Shown one piece after another: positions 12,869 through 18,532 of a stretch of 18,944 nucleotides of DNA. The stretch's first letter is position 1. Every line of letters begins with the position of its first letter. Where the stretch lies: positions 1 to 18,944 of the forward strand of contig JAFGCE010000087.1 in the NCBI GenBank assembly GCA_016932755.1. The letters run 5' to 3'. Source of the DNA: Candidatus Woesearchaeota archaeon (GTDB taxonomy: Archaea; Nanobdellota; Nanobdellia; Woesearchaeales; JAGWAF01). The notes under the pieces were generated by a model. The model did no database searches and was not told the DNA's origin. It saw nothing but the letters and a program-made list of their open reading frames with translations. The translations under genes were made by a program, and so were the position numbers.

Positions 12869-13353
12869 GCAAGATAATAGCCGGGGTAATACCTGTTGTT
12901 GTGGATAATGGGAAAGTGCTTCTTTTGAAAAGGACAAAAGAGCCTTTTGTAGGCTACTGGGCTCTTCTTGGCGGAAAAATAGAGTTCGGAGAGCACCCGG
13001 AAGAGACTGCAGTAAGGGAGCTTAAGGAAGAGACAGGTATTGACGCCAAGGTTTCAAAGGTCAAGGGAATCCTCTCAGAGGTTGTCAAGGACAAAGACAC
13101 TGGAGAAGACAAATGGCATTTTATTATGTTTATGTGCGAGATGGAGCCTGAGCATACAGATGCAAAAAGCTCTGATGAAGGAGAGCTAAGATGGTTTGAT
13201 ATGGAAACAATTGAAGAGCATAAAGATGAAATTGTCCCAAGCGATTTGCACATAATAAACAAAATAATCCGAAAGGAAAATGAAATTCCTGTGCATAAGT
13301 CAAGAATGACAACTGACGGCGTGAAATACTATTTTGAGGCGTTTGGAGAATGA
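12865..13353 (+). CDS. Nudix hydrolase (first of three)
   Basis: Nudix enzymes cleave nucleoside diphosphates linked to another group, including oxidised nucleotides and NDP-sugars. The 162-aa protein has a textbook Nudix box at residues 37-59: G37, E43, then R51-E52-x-x-E55-E56-x-G58, matching GX5EX7REUXEEXGU exactly. The N-terminal strand VIPVVVDNGKVLLLKRTKEP and the following W32-AL...GG are typical of the MutT-like fold. After the box, HFIMFMCEMEPEH and ELRWFDMETIEEH are the usual later strands. A C-terminal piece (YYFEAFGE) is slightly longer than in minimal MutT. Substrate cannot be read from sequence. It overlaps the CYTH gene and the HAD gene by 4 nt each. Confidence 0.95.
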   Translation: MSKIIAGVIPVVVDNGKVLLLKRTKEPFVGYWALLGGKIEFGEHPEETAVRELKEETGIDAKVSKVKGILSEVVKDKDTGEDKWHFIMFMCEMEPEHTDAKSSDEGELRWFDMETIEEHKDEIVPSDLHIINKIIRKENEIPVHKSRMTTDGVKYYFEAFGE

Positions 13354-14003
13354 ACCTTTACCTTTTTGACATGGACAACACTATTCTGGATGTAAATCAC
13401 GTTCATTTTCCAGCTTATGAAAGGATGTACGAAGAGGTATTTAATGTAAAAGAAGGATTGAGGCCTCCGAAAAACGGCGAAAGGACAACCCACAGCATCA
13501 TAAGGCATACCTTGAAAGACAGTGTCCCAGGAGAAAAGATAGAATCGCAGATGGAAGAAGCAATCAATCATATGGCCCATCTTTATTATTCAAGGGTCAG
13601 CCCGCTTTTTGTCCATGCAAACATGCCCAATGTTCTGGACACGCTAAACAGCAAAGGGATTGTTGCTTTGTTCACAGGAGGGGCAAGGAAAATAACAAAC
13701 ATTATCCTGAAAAAAACAAATCTTTACGATAAATTCAGCCACATATCAACCTGCGACGACGCTCCGACAAGAGCGGGAATTGTGAAGCACGCAATTGAAA
13801 GATGCTCATTGGGAAGAAAGTTTGACAAAATCTTTGTAATAGGGGATGCTCCTGAAGACATGCGCGCTGCAAAAGCAAACAGCGCAATCGGAGTCGGGGT
13901 TGCCATGAATGTCTACACAAAAGAAGAGCTCCTGAAAGCAGGGGCAGACATCGCAATTGACAGCTGGGAGGACACTGAATCTGTCATGGAGCAGCTGAAA
14001 TGA
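13350..14003 (+). CDS. HAD-superfamily hydrolase (phosphatase-like)
   Basis: HAD phosphatases transfer a phosphate to an aspartate nucleophile and then to water; family members act on nucleotides, sugar phosphates or phosphoglycolate. The 217-aa protein starts NLYLFDMDNTILD with the nucleophile D7 and acid/base D9. Motif II threonine is T109 in LFTGGA. A basic residue such as K146 may serve as motif III. Motif IV is GDAPEDMRAAK with D166 and D170. The helical cap (about 15-85) places it with the C1-cap group, similar to phosphoglycolate phosphatases and beta-phosphoglucomutases. The end contains ADIAIDSWEDTESV, as in many Gph-like proteins. It is fused into the operon by ATGA overlaps on both sides, which points to a nucleotide-related substrate, by inference. 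Confidence 0.9.
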   Translation: MNLYLFDMDNTILDVNHVHFPAYERMYEEVFNVKEGLRPPKNGERTTHSIIRHTLKDSVPGEKIESQMEEAINHMAHLYYSRVSPLFVHANMPNVLDTLNSKGIVALFTGGARKITNIILKKTNLYDKFSHISTCDDAPTRAGIVKHAIERCSLGRKFDKIFVIGDAPEDMRAAKANSAIGVGVAMNVYTKEELLKAGADIAIDSWEDTESVMEQLK

Positions 14004-14416
14004 AGCCGGGAAAAGATTTTATCGGAGTTGGCGTTGGAGCGCTTATACTTAATGACAAGAATGAATTCTTGATGCTTTTGAGAGGAAAGAACTGCAAGAA
14101 CGAGCACGGAAAGTGGATGGTCCCGGGAGGGGCAGTTGATTTTAATGACACACTGGAGGACACAATCAAGAGGGAAGTAAAGGAAGAGCTAGGGGTTGAG
14201 ATTGAACTTGGTGAAATAATTGCAGTTGCAAACCATATACTTCCTCAAGAAAAACAGCACTGGGTTTCACCAACATTCAAGGCAAAAATAATATCAGGAG
14301 AGCCTAAAATAATGGAGCCCCAAAAGCATGATGATATCGGCTGGTTTTCATTTGACAGCCTGCCTGAAAACTTGAGCAAGGCAACACAGCTGGTTTTGGG
14401 GGATTACCTAAAATGA
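14000..14416 (+). CDS. Nudix hydrolase (second of three), with a D in place of the first box E
   Basis: The 138-aa protein has a Nudix box at residues 44-66: G44, D50, then R58-E59-V60-K61-E62-E63-L64-G65. The metal-binding REUXEEXGU part is intact. The GX5E glutamate, which usually forms a structural salt bridge with the box arginine, is aspartate (D50). The core is otherwise normal: GVGVGALILNDKNEFLMLLR, GKWMVPGG, then HWVSPTFKAKII and DIGWFSFDSLPENLS. The HWVSPTF strand and PQKHDDIGW segment resemble GDP-mannose/MutT-type Nudix proteins. It overlaps both neighbours by 4 nt. Its difference from the other two Nudix proteins suggests a separate substrate rather than a recent duplicate. Confidence 0.93.
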   Translation: MKPGKDFIGVGVGALILNDKNEFLMLLRGKNCKNEHGKWMVPGGAVDFNDTLEDTIKREVKEELGVEIELGEIIAVANHILPQEKQHWVSPTFKAKIISGEPKIMEPQKHDDIGWFSFDSLPENLSKATQLVLGDYLK

Positions 14417-14847
14417 GCTTAACAAGAGAGTTTGTCGCAACAGTTTACATTGTAAATGAAAGAAAGGTTTTGCTTGTTCATCACAAGCAGATGGGAATGT
14501 GGCTTCCTCCGGGAGGGCATATTGATGAGAACGAGCTCCCTACAACAGCAGCATTGAGAGAAGTAAAAGAGGAGACGGGGCTTGATGTTGAGCTTGTCGG
14601 CGAAGAGAAGGATTACGAACAAGTTAAAATCCTGCACCATCCAAAAATACTCCAGCTTGAGGATATCAAGCCTGGGCATCAGCATATTGATTTAATCTAT
14701 TTTGCAAGAATGAAAGACAAAAGCCAGAAAATCATGCTCAATAAAGAGGAGTCAAATGAAATCAGGTGGTTTTCTGAAGAAGAATTTGACAAGGTGCCTG
14801 AACTGGTTGCAATACAGGCAAGAAGGGCAATTGAGGAATTAAAATGA
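14413..14847 (+). CDS. Nudix hydrolase (third of three)
   Basis: The 144-aa protein carries a full Nudix box at residues 35-57: G35, E41, R49-E50-V51-K52-E53-E54-T55-G56. Around it are FVATVYIVNERKVLLVHHKQ, MWLPPGGHIDENELP, and a histidine-rich downstream stretch with HHPKILQLED and GHQHIDLIYFARM, then EIRWFSEEEFDKVPEL. Histidine-rich downstream strands are common in Nudix proteins annotated as NUDIX/MutT family of archaea. The start is the ATG that overlaps the previous stop. The three Nudix proteins of this operon share the box but little else, so they were probably recruited separately or diverged long ago. Substrate unknown. Confidence 0.94.
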   Translation: MSLTREFVATVYIVNERKVLLVHHKQMGMWLPPGGHIDENELPTTAALREVKEETGLDVELVGEEKDYEQVKILHHPKILQLEDIKPGHQHIDLIYFARMKDKSQKIMLNKEESNEIRWFSEEEFDKVPELVAIQARRAIEELK

Positions 14848-15389
14848 AAATAGCTTTTGTGACAGGAAACAGGGAAAAGTTTGAGGAGGACAAGGCAATC
14901 CTCTCAGAGAACGGAATAGAATGCGAGCACATCAATCTTGACTGCCCTGAGATACAGGCAGACCCCCAGGAGATTGCAAAGCACAAGGCAAAGTATGCTG
15001 CTGAAAAAATTGGAAAAGCCTGCTTTGTTGACGACACTGCATTGTGCTTCAATGCATTGAACGGACTGCCTGGGGAATACATCAAGTTCTTTGCAGACAA
15101 GCTTGGGCTGAAAAAGCTTGTGAAGTTATTGGACGGGTTTGAGGACAAGACAGCGAAGGCAATGGCTGTTGTTGCATACTGCAAGCCCGGAATAGAGCCG
15201 GTTGTTTTTGAGGGAGTTGTAAACGGAAAAATAGTTGAGGCAAGAGGAAACAGGTTTGTCTGGGACCCGATATTCCAGCCTGACGGGCATAGCCAGACTT
15301 ACGCAGAGATGCCCCAGGAAGAGAAAAACAAAATAAGCCACAGGAAAAAAGCCATGGAAAAATTCGTAAAATACCTTAAGGAGGAATAA
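14844..15389 (+). CDS. rdgB: Non-canonical purine NTP pyrophosphatase (Ham1/RdgB/ITPase)
   Basis: It removes ITP, dITP and XTP by hydrolysing them to the monophosphate and pyrophosphate, keeping deaminated purines out of nucleic acids. The 181-aa protein has the family marks: IAFVTGNREKFEE with TGN at 7-9 and K12, VDDTAL near 62-67 (the acidic pair normally written E-D-S/T-G-L, here with A for G), LPGEYIKFF near 75-83, FVWDPIFQPDG at 138-148, and KNKISHRKKAMEKF with S165-H166-R167 near the end. Length is normal. The only deviations are A66 in VDDTAL and the V for G in F(G)WDPIF. It overlaps the third Nudix gene by 4 nt. Confidence 0.95.
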   Translation: MKIAFVTGNREKFEEDKAILSENGIECEHINLDCPEIQADPQEIAKHKAKYAAEKIGKACFVDDTALCFNALNGLPGEYIKFFADKLGLKKLVKLLDGFEDKTAKAMAVVAYCKPGIEPVVFEGVVNGKIVEARGNRFVWDPIFQPDGHSQTYAEMPQEEKNKISHRKKAMEKFVKYLKEE

Positions 15390-15391
15390 AA

Positions 15392-15799
15392 ATGGAAAAC
15401 TGCATTTTCTGCAAGATAATCAAGGGAGAAATTCCGTGCACAAAAATATATGAGGACAGCAAAGTCTTGGCTTTCCTTGACATAGGCCCTGTAAACAAAG
15501 GGCACACACTTGTTGTTCCAAAGGAACACCACGAAACTTTGCTTGACATGCCTGATGATTTGCTGGCAGGCGTTGCAAAAGCTACAAAAAAAATTGCAAA
15601 AGCAGTGAAAGAAGGGATGAAAGTAAATGGATTCAATGTTTTGCAGAGCAACTACCGGGTTTCAGGCCAGATTGTCCCTCATTACCATGTCCATATCATC
15701 CCAAGGCTTGAAACAGACGGGTTGAAGCACTGGTCCCAGGGAAAATATGGAGATGGAGAAGCAGAGGGGACTGCAGAAAAAATAAAGAAAGCTTTATAA
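15392..15799 (+). CDS. HIT-family nucleotide hydrolase
   Basis: Histidine-triad proteins hydrolyse or transfer nucleoside monophosphate groups from substrates such as AMP-lysine, AMP-NH2 or dinucleoside polyphosphates. The 135-aa product has C4xxC7 at the start (CIFCKIIKGEIPC), ATP-binding-like FLDIGPVNKGHTLVVPKEHH at about 28-47, and the triad H97-Y-H99-V-H101-I-I at 97-103, with Q93 and S91 before it. The C-terminus GLKHWSQGKY has the tryptophan seen in archaeal/bacterial HIT proteins. The first cysteines with H46/H97 may bind zinc, as in many prokaryotic members. It is the only gene of the operon without a 4-nt overlap: it starts 2 nt after the ITPase stop and has a strong aaggagg ribosome site. 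Confidence 0.94.
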   Translation: MENCIFCKIIKGEIPCTKIYEDSKVLAFLDIGPVNKGHTLVVPKEHHETLLDMPDDLLAGVAKATKKIAKAVKEGMKVNGFNVLQSNYRVSGQIVPHYHVHIIPRLETDGLKHWSQGKYGDGEAEGTAEKIKKAL

Positions 15800-15802
15800 A
15801 AG
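15792..15802 (+). promoter_or_regulatory. TATA box of tRNA-Met
   Basis: ctttataaaag overlaps the stop codon of the HIT gene (15797-15799). Initiation about 26 nt downstream falls near 15823, a few nt before the tRNA at 15827. Confidence 0.55.
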
Positions 15803-15826
15803 TTCTAGCGTTTTTCCTCTTTAAAT

Positions 15827-15952
15827 GCCGGAGTAACTCAGCCTGGTTAGAGTGCCACGCTCATAAGTGTTGAGCAATGAGGCTTCTTGCCGATGATTAA
15901 CTCATCTAACTGAGGCACGTGGAAGTCGCGATTTCAAATATCGCCTCCGGCA
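15827..15952 (+). tRNA. Elongator tRNA-Met (CAT) with a 51-nt intron
   Basis: Acceptor GCCGGAG pairs with CTCCGGC, discriminator A, no encoded CCA. D-stem ACTC/GAGT, anticodon stem CCACG/CGTGG, T-arm GCGAT-ttcaaat-ATCGC. The loop is C-T-CAT-A then an intron, then A38. The intron is at the canonical position 37/38. Sequence resembles archaeal elongator tRNA-Met rather than the initiator. A tRNA-Ile2 whose C34 is modified to agmatidine also reads CAT in DNA and is the alternative. The 3' end touches the stop codon of the convergent gene at 15953. Confidence 0.9.
15866..15916 (+). other. tRNA-Met intron with bulge-helix-bulge splice sites
   Basis: The central 4-bp helix pairs CTCA (15860-15863, exon) with TGAG (15911-15914, intron). 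Each flanking strand has a 3-nt bulge: T-A|A at the 5' site and G-C|A at the 3' site, with cleavage after the second nucleotide as the archaeal splicing endonuclease requires. The outer helix is the anticodon stem. Inside, GATGA (15892-15896) and TCATC (15902-15906) can form a hairpin. No open reading frame is present. Confidence 0.8.
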
Positions 15953-16417
15953 CTATTTTATTTCAAGAAGCTCGATGTTCTTTGCGTTTTCGTCGTAATA
16001 ATATCCAATCCCTTTTTTCACTGCATTCTTTGCCCAAGGGTCGACGTTGACCCATTTTTTGCCCAGATTAACAACAAGGAATATGTGTATAAACCAGTGC
16101 GTGAATATCAGCTTCTGCTTTATGTCCTTTTCATTGAAGCGCCCACTTTTAATCAATAAAACTCTTAGCAGGTAGCTCATGCTATGGCAGTGAAGATTTC
16201 TTGTTTTCCACAGCTTGCTGATATCCATTATAAAAACAGCAGGAAAATATGTTATAATTCCAAGCATGGAGCCAAAGTGGTTCTTGACAACCGCATTATA
16301 CGCTTCTTGAAGGCACTCTTTTTTTGTCCTGCATTTCTTTAGCTTCCTGACTATCTTCTGCATTTCTTTAGGAATCTTGTCAGGAATCTCCTGCTTTGAC
16401 AAAACATTTGGTATCAT
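15953..16417 (-). CDS. Transglutaminase-like superfamily protein
   Basis: A small member of the papain-like transglutaminase fold, which uses a Cys-His-Asp triad for peptidase or amide-transfer chemistry. In the 154-aa product the triad is probably C77 (NLHCHSMSYLLRVLL), H111 (HWFIHIFLVV) and D126 (KKWVNVDPWA). The order and the G-K-W-V-x-V-D-P strand are typical of transglutaminase_core proteins. There is no signal peptide or membrane anchor. The N-terminal 60 residues are basic and helical with two cysteines (CRTKKEC). The stop codon (TAG) is directly next to the tRNA-Met 3' end on the other strand. A TATA box (16436-16450) is about 26 nt from the ATG, so the transcript is probably leaderless. 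Substrate is unknown. Confidence 0.78.
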   Translation of the reverse strand: MIPNVLSKQEIPDKIPKEMQKIVRKLKKCRTKKECLQEAYNAVVKNHFGSMLGIITYFPAVFIMDISKLWKTRNLHCHSMSYLLRVLLIKSGRFNEKDIKQKLIFTHWFIHIFLVVNLGKKWVNVDPWAKNAVKKGIGYYYDENAKNIELLEIK

Positions 16418-16435
16418 AAATCTAGAAGTTTAGCT

Positions 16436-16450
16436 TTAAAATATATAAAT
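16436..16450 (-). promoter_or_regulatory. TATA box of the transglutaminase-like gene
   Basis: Minus-strand atttatatattttaaa is centred about 26 nt before the ATG (16417). It lies immediately past, and slightly inside, the stop codon of the beta-lactamase-like gene, which ends at 16450. Confidence 0.5.
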
Positions 16451-17259
16451 TATTCCCTGACAACAGTTTGGTAAATCCTTCCTGAAAGCTGTGCTATGAA
16501 TTCATTTGCTTCGTCTTTTTCAAAGCCTTCAGTAAAAATCCCAATAACATAAGGAGAATAAGGTATCTTGACTATCCCGACATCATGTGCAACTGATTTC
16601 TGGTCTCCCAAGGGCTCCAGCGAGCCTCCTTTTCTTGGAACATCAATACTCTTAGGAAGATATTTTGTTAATTTGCTGTGGAACTTGCTTTGTGCCATTA
16701 TTCCAAGAAGGTGCTGTGAATGCTCAGGCTTGAGCATGGCTCCAGTATTAAGGTCTCTGAACATCTGGGTTATTTCTGAAGGGTTTGTGTAATTTTCTTT
16801 CCCTTTTTCCCTTGCTTCCCTGTCGCACATCTTTCTTGCAAGAACTGTTTCAACATACCCAAACTCGTGAAGCAGGACATTTACACAATCCATTCCCACA
16901 TACCTAATCAGCATATTTGTTGCTGTGTTGTCGCTTTTTGCCAGAGCTTCCATCAGGAGATAGTCAACTGTGAATTCATCCCCTATCCTTGCTCTGTCAA
17001 CATTTCCGTTCTGGTCTTCTTCCCTGTAAACAGCGTCAACAGAAGTGACTGCAATAGCCTCGTGAAGGTCAAACATGCCGTTTTCAATGCCGTCAAACAG
17101 TGCAATAGCCAAAGGAACCTTGATAAGGCTTGCAGCCCTGTATTTTTTGAAAGCATTGTGGCTGAAATGCTCATCATCTGAGAATCCTCTTACTACAACA
17201 CTGACATTGTCCGGAAAAGTATCTGTGAGTTCAGCTTTGACTTTATCGATTAGGCCCAT
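16450..17259 (-). CDS. Class A beta-lactamase-like serine hydrolase (Beta-lactamase2 family)
   Basis: The 269-aa protein has the three penicillin-recognising motifs in order and spacing: S44-L-I-K47 (SxxK, nucleophile and base), S109-D110-N111 (SDN) and K210-G-G (in place of KTG/KSG). A glutamate at 148 (ARKMCDREA) fits the omega-loop position. TNPSEITQMFRDL near 158-170 is the helix usually reading T.P.dm..LL in PF13354 members. There is no signal peptide, so it is predicted cytoplasmic, unlike bacterial resistance enzymes. Archaea lack peptidoglycan, so a peptidase, esterase or amidase role on another substrate is more likely than antibiotic resistance. Bacterial origin by lateral transfer is plausible. 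It stands alone with its own TATA box. Confidence 0.86.
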   Translation of the reverse strand: MGLIDKVKAELTDTFPDNVSVVVRGFSDDEHFSHNAFKKYRAASLIKVPLAIALFDGIENGMFDLHEAIAVTSVDAVYREEDQNGNVDRARIGDEFTVDYLLMEALAKSDNTATNMLIRYVGMDCVNVLLHEFGYVETVLARKMCDREAREKGKENYTNPSEITQMFRDLNTGAMLKPEHSQHLLGIMAQSKFHSKLTKYLPKSIDVPRKGGSLEPLGDQKSVAHDVGIVKIPYSPYVIGIFTEGFEKDEANEFIAQLSGRIYQTVVRE

Positions 17260-17289
17260 TTTATGTCTTCATAGAGGGAAAATAAGCAC

Positions 17290-17301
17290 TCATTTAAAAA
17301 A
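17290..17301 (-). promoter_or_regulatory. TATA box of the serine hydrolase gene
   Basis: Minus-strand gttttttaaatg (17291-17302) predicts initiation near 17271, about 12 nt before the ATG at 17259. It merges with the T-run that follows the tRNA-Ser repeat region. Confidence 0.45.
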
Positions 17302-17314
17302 CTAATGAGAAAAA
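17297..17314 (-). terminator. T-rich terminator downstream of tRNA-Ser and its 3' repeat
   Basis: After the second copy of the tRNA 3' sequence the minus strand reads ttttctcattagtttttt. T-runs of this sort end archaeal transcripts, and the GC-rich palindromic repeat copy just before it may help. Confidence 0.4.
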
Positions 17315-17328
17315 CGCCGCGGCTCGGA
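17315..17328. repeat. Exact 14-bp direct repeat of the tRNA-Ser 3' end (outer copy)
   Basis: The plus-strand 14-mer cgccgcggctcgga at 17315-17328 also occurs at 17376-17389, where it is the discriminator, the acceptor 3' strand and the T-stem 3' strand of tRNA-Ser. The two copies are exactly 61 bp apart. Next bases differ (c versus t). Direct repeats of tRNA 3' ends are the usual form of attachment sites. Confidence 0.75.
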
Positions 17329-17332
17329 CAAT

Positions 17333-17348
17333 GCTGAACCAGTTCAGC
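17333..17348. repeat. Inverted repeat GCTGAAC-N2-GTTCAGC
   Basis: Two perfect 7-bp arms with a 2-bp centre lie in the 47-bp segment between the two tRNA 3'-end copies. It could be a hairpin in the read-through transcript or a protein-binding palindrome. Confidence 0.6.
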
Positions 17349-17375
17349 AAGCCCGACCACAGCTCCGCTTCGCTA

Positions 17376-17459
17376 CGCCGCGGCTCGGATTTGAACCGAG
17401 AAGTCCTTGCGGACAGGAGGGTTCGAGCCTCCCGCAATACCAGGTTATGCGACCGCGGC
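17376..17459 (-). tRNA. tRNA-Ser (anticodon CGA)
   Basis: Acceptor GCCGCGG/CCGCGGC, discriminator G (typical for Ser), a long variable arm GTCC-gcaa-GGAC (class II tRNA), anticodon stem GGAGG/CCTCC with loop C-T-CGA-A-C, and T-arm CTCGG-ttcaaat-CCGAG. There is no intron and no encoded CCA. It begins one nt after the TAG stop of the polymerase gene on the same strand, with no room for a separate promoter, so it is probably processed from that mRNA. Its 3' part is repeated at 17315-17328. Confidence 0.92.
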
Positions 17460-17460
17460 A

Positions 17461-18531
17461 CTATACAAGCTGTTTCTGGGCTTCTTTTTCAGAAAACTTG
17501 CTGACCCTGACTCCGACAAGCCTTATCTTTCTCCTGTCTCCGAGGTATTTTTTCATCAGGCTCTTGGCAGTTTCCTTAATCTGGTCAGCGCTGTCTGTTG
17601 CAACAGCAAGCGTTTTCGCTGAAGTATGCGTGTCAAAATCCTCAAACCTTGCGACAACTGCCACAGTCTTGAAAAACAGCTTGTTCTGCTTCAGCTCCTC
17701 ATGAGTTTCCTCGGCAAGCTTGTCTATTGTATTCAAAATAACCTTCTCATCCTTTGTGTCTTCCTGGAAAGTTGTCTGCCTTCCTATTGACTTTATTTCA
17801 TAGCTTTCCTCAACCTCGCTGTCGTCCTTTCCTTTTGACATGAGATGAAGTTCGTGGCCGAAGCTGCCGAACCCTTCTATCAGCTTCTCCTGCTTTGTTG
17901 ACGAAAGGTCTTTTACTGTCTTTATCCCAATTTCATTGAGAGCTTCTTTTGTTTTTGGCCCCACTCCCCTCAGCTTTCTGACATCCATCGGGTAAATGAA
18001 CCCAATCACCTTGTCAGGCTTGACAACAGTTAGCCCGTCAGGCTTTTTGTAGTCTGAAGCAAGCTTTGCAATCAGCTTGTTCGGGCCTATTCCGATTGAG
18101 CAGCTCAGCTTTTCCTTTTCCATTACCTCTTTTTTTATTTTCCTTGCAAGAGCTTCAGCTCCCTTGAAATCCTTTACTTTGCCGCTTATGTCAAGGTACA
18201 TTTCATCTATGCTTACCTGCTCTGACTTGTCTGAGTATTTTCTCAGCAGATTCATTATCTGGTCAGACACGCCTGCATAAAGCTCCATATTGACTGGAAG
18301 GAATATGCATTCAGGGCATAATTTGTACGCCTTTGATATCGGAGTTCCTGAGTGTATCTTGTATTTTCTTGCTTCATAGTTGCACGTGCTTACAACACCC
18401 CTTCCTTTTCCTTTCTTTGGGTCAGCTCCAACAACAACAGGCTTTCCCTTCAGCTCAGGATTTTCCCTTTCCTCAACTGCAGCATAGAAATAATCCATGT
18501 CCAGGTGCAGTATTATTCGTTGTTTTCTCAT
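17461..18531 (-). CDS. dinB: Y-family DNA polymerase IV (translesion polymerase, Dpo4-like)
   Basis: A low-fidelity polymerase that copies past damaged bases. In the 356-aa product the palm motif is HLDMDYFYAAVEE with catalytic D11 and the steric-gate tyrosine at 16. The second catalytic pair is D109-E110 in SIDEMYLDISG. Conserved STCNYEARKYKIHSGTPISKAY lies at 48-69, GIGPNKLIAKLASDYKKPDG near 147-166, and the thumb helix-hairpin-helix has LRGVGPKTKEAL near 188-199. The little-finger domain covers about 240-345 (KSIGRQTTF, LVGVRVSKF). No clear PCNA-interacting peptide is visible at the C-terminus, which ends KEAQKQLV. It starts 1 nt after the stop of an MFS transporter gene and ends 1 nt before tRNA-Ser. 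Confidence 0.96.
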   Translation of the reverse strand: MRKQRIILHLDMDYFYAAVEERENPELKGKPVVVGADPKKGKGRGVVSTCNYEARKYKIHSGTPISKAYKLCPECIFLPVNMELYAGVSDQIMNLLRKYSDKSEQVSIDEMYLDISGKVKDFKGAEALARKIKKEVMEKEKLSCSIGIGPNKLIAKLASDYKKPDGLTVVKPDKVIGFIYPMDVRKLRGVGPKTKEALNEIGIKTVKDLSSTKQEKLIEGFGSFGHELHLMSKGKDDSEVEESYEIKSIGRQTTFQEDTKDEKVILNTIDKLAEETHEELKQNKLFFKTVAVVARFEDFDTHTSAKTLAVATDSADQIKETAKSLMKKYLGDRRKIRLVGVRVSKFSEKEAQKQLV

Positions 18532-18532
18532 T

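Noticed and set aside
15866..15916. Possible box C/D guide RNA inside the tRNA-Met intron
   Set aside because: A CTGA (box D-like) is present, but no proper RUGAUGA box C is in the right place; GATGATT is shifted by one. CTGA is also part of the splice-site helix.
17376..17459. Intron in tRNA-Ser
   Set aside because: The cloverleaf folds without any insertion, and the anticodon loop is a plain 7-mer.
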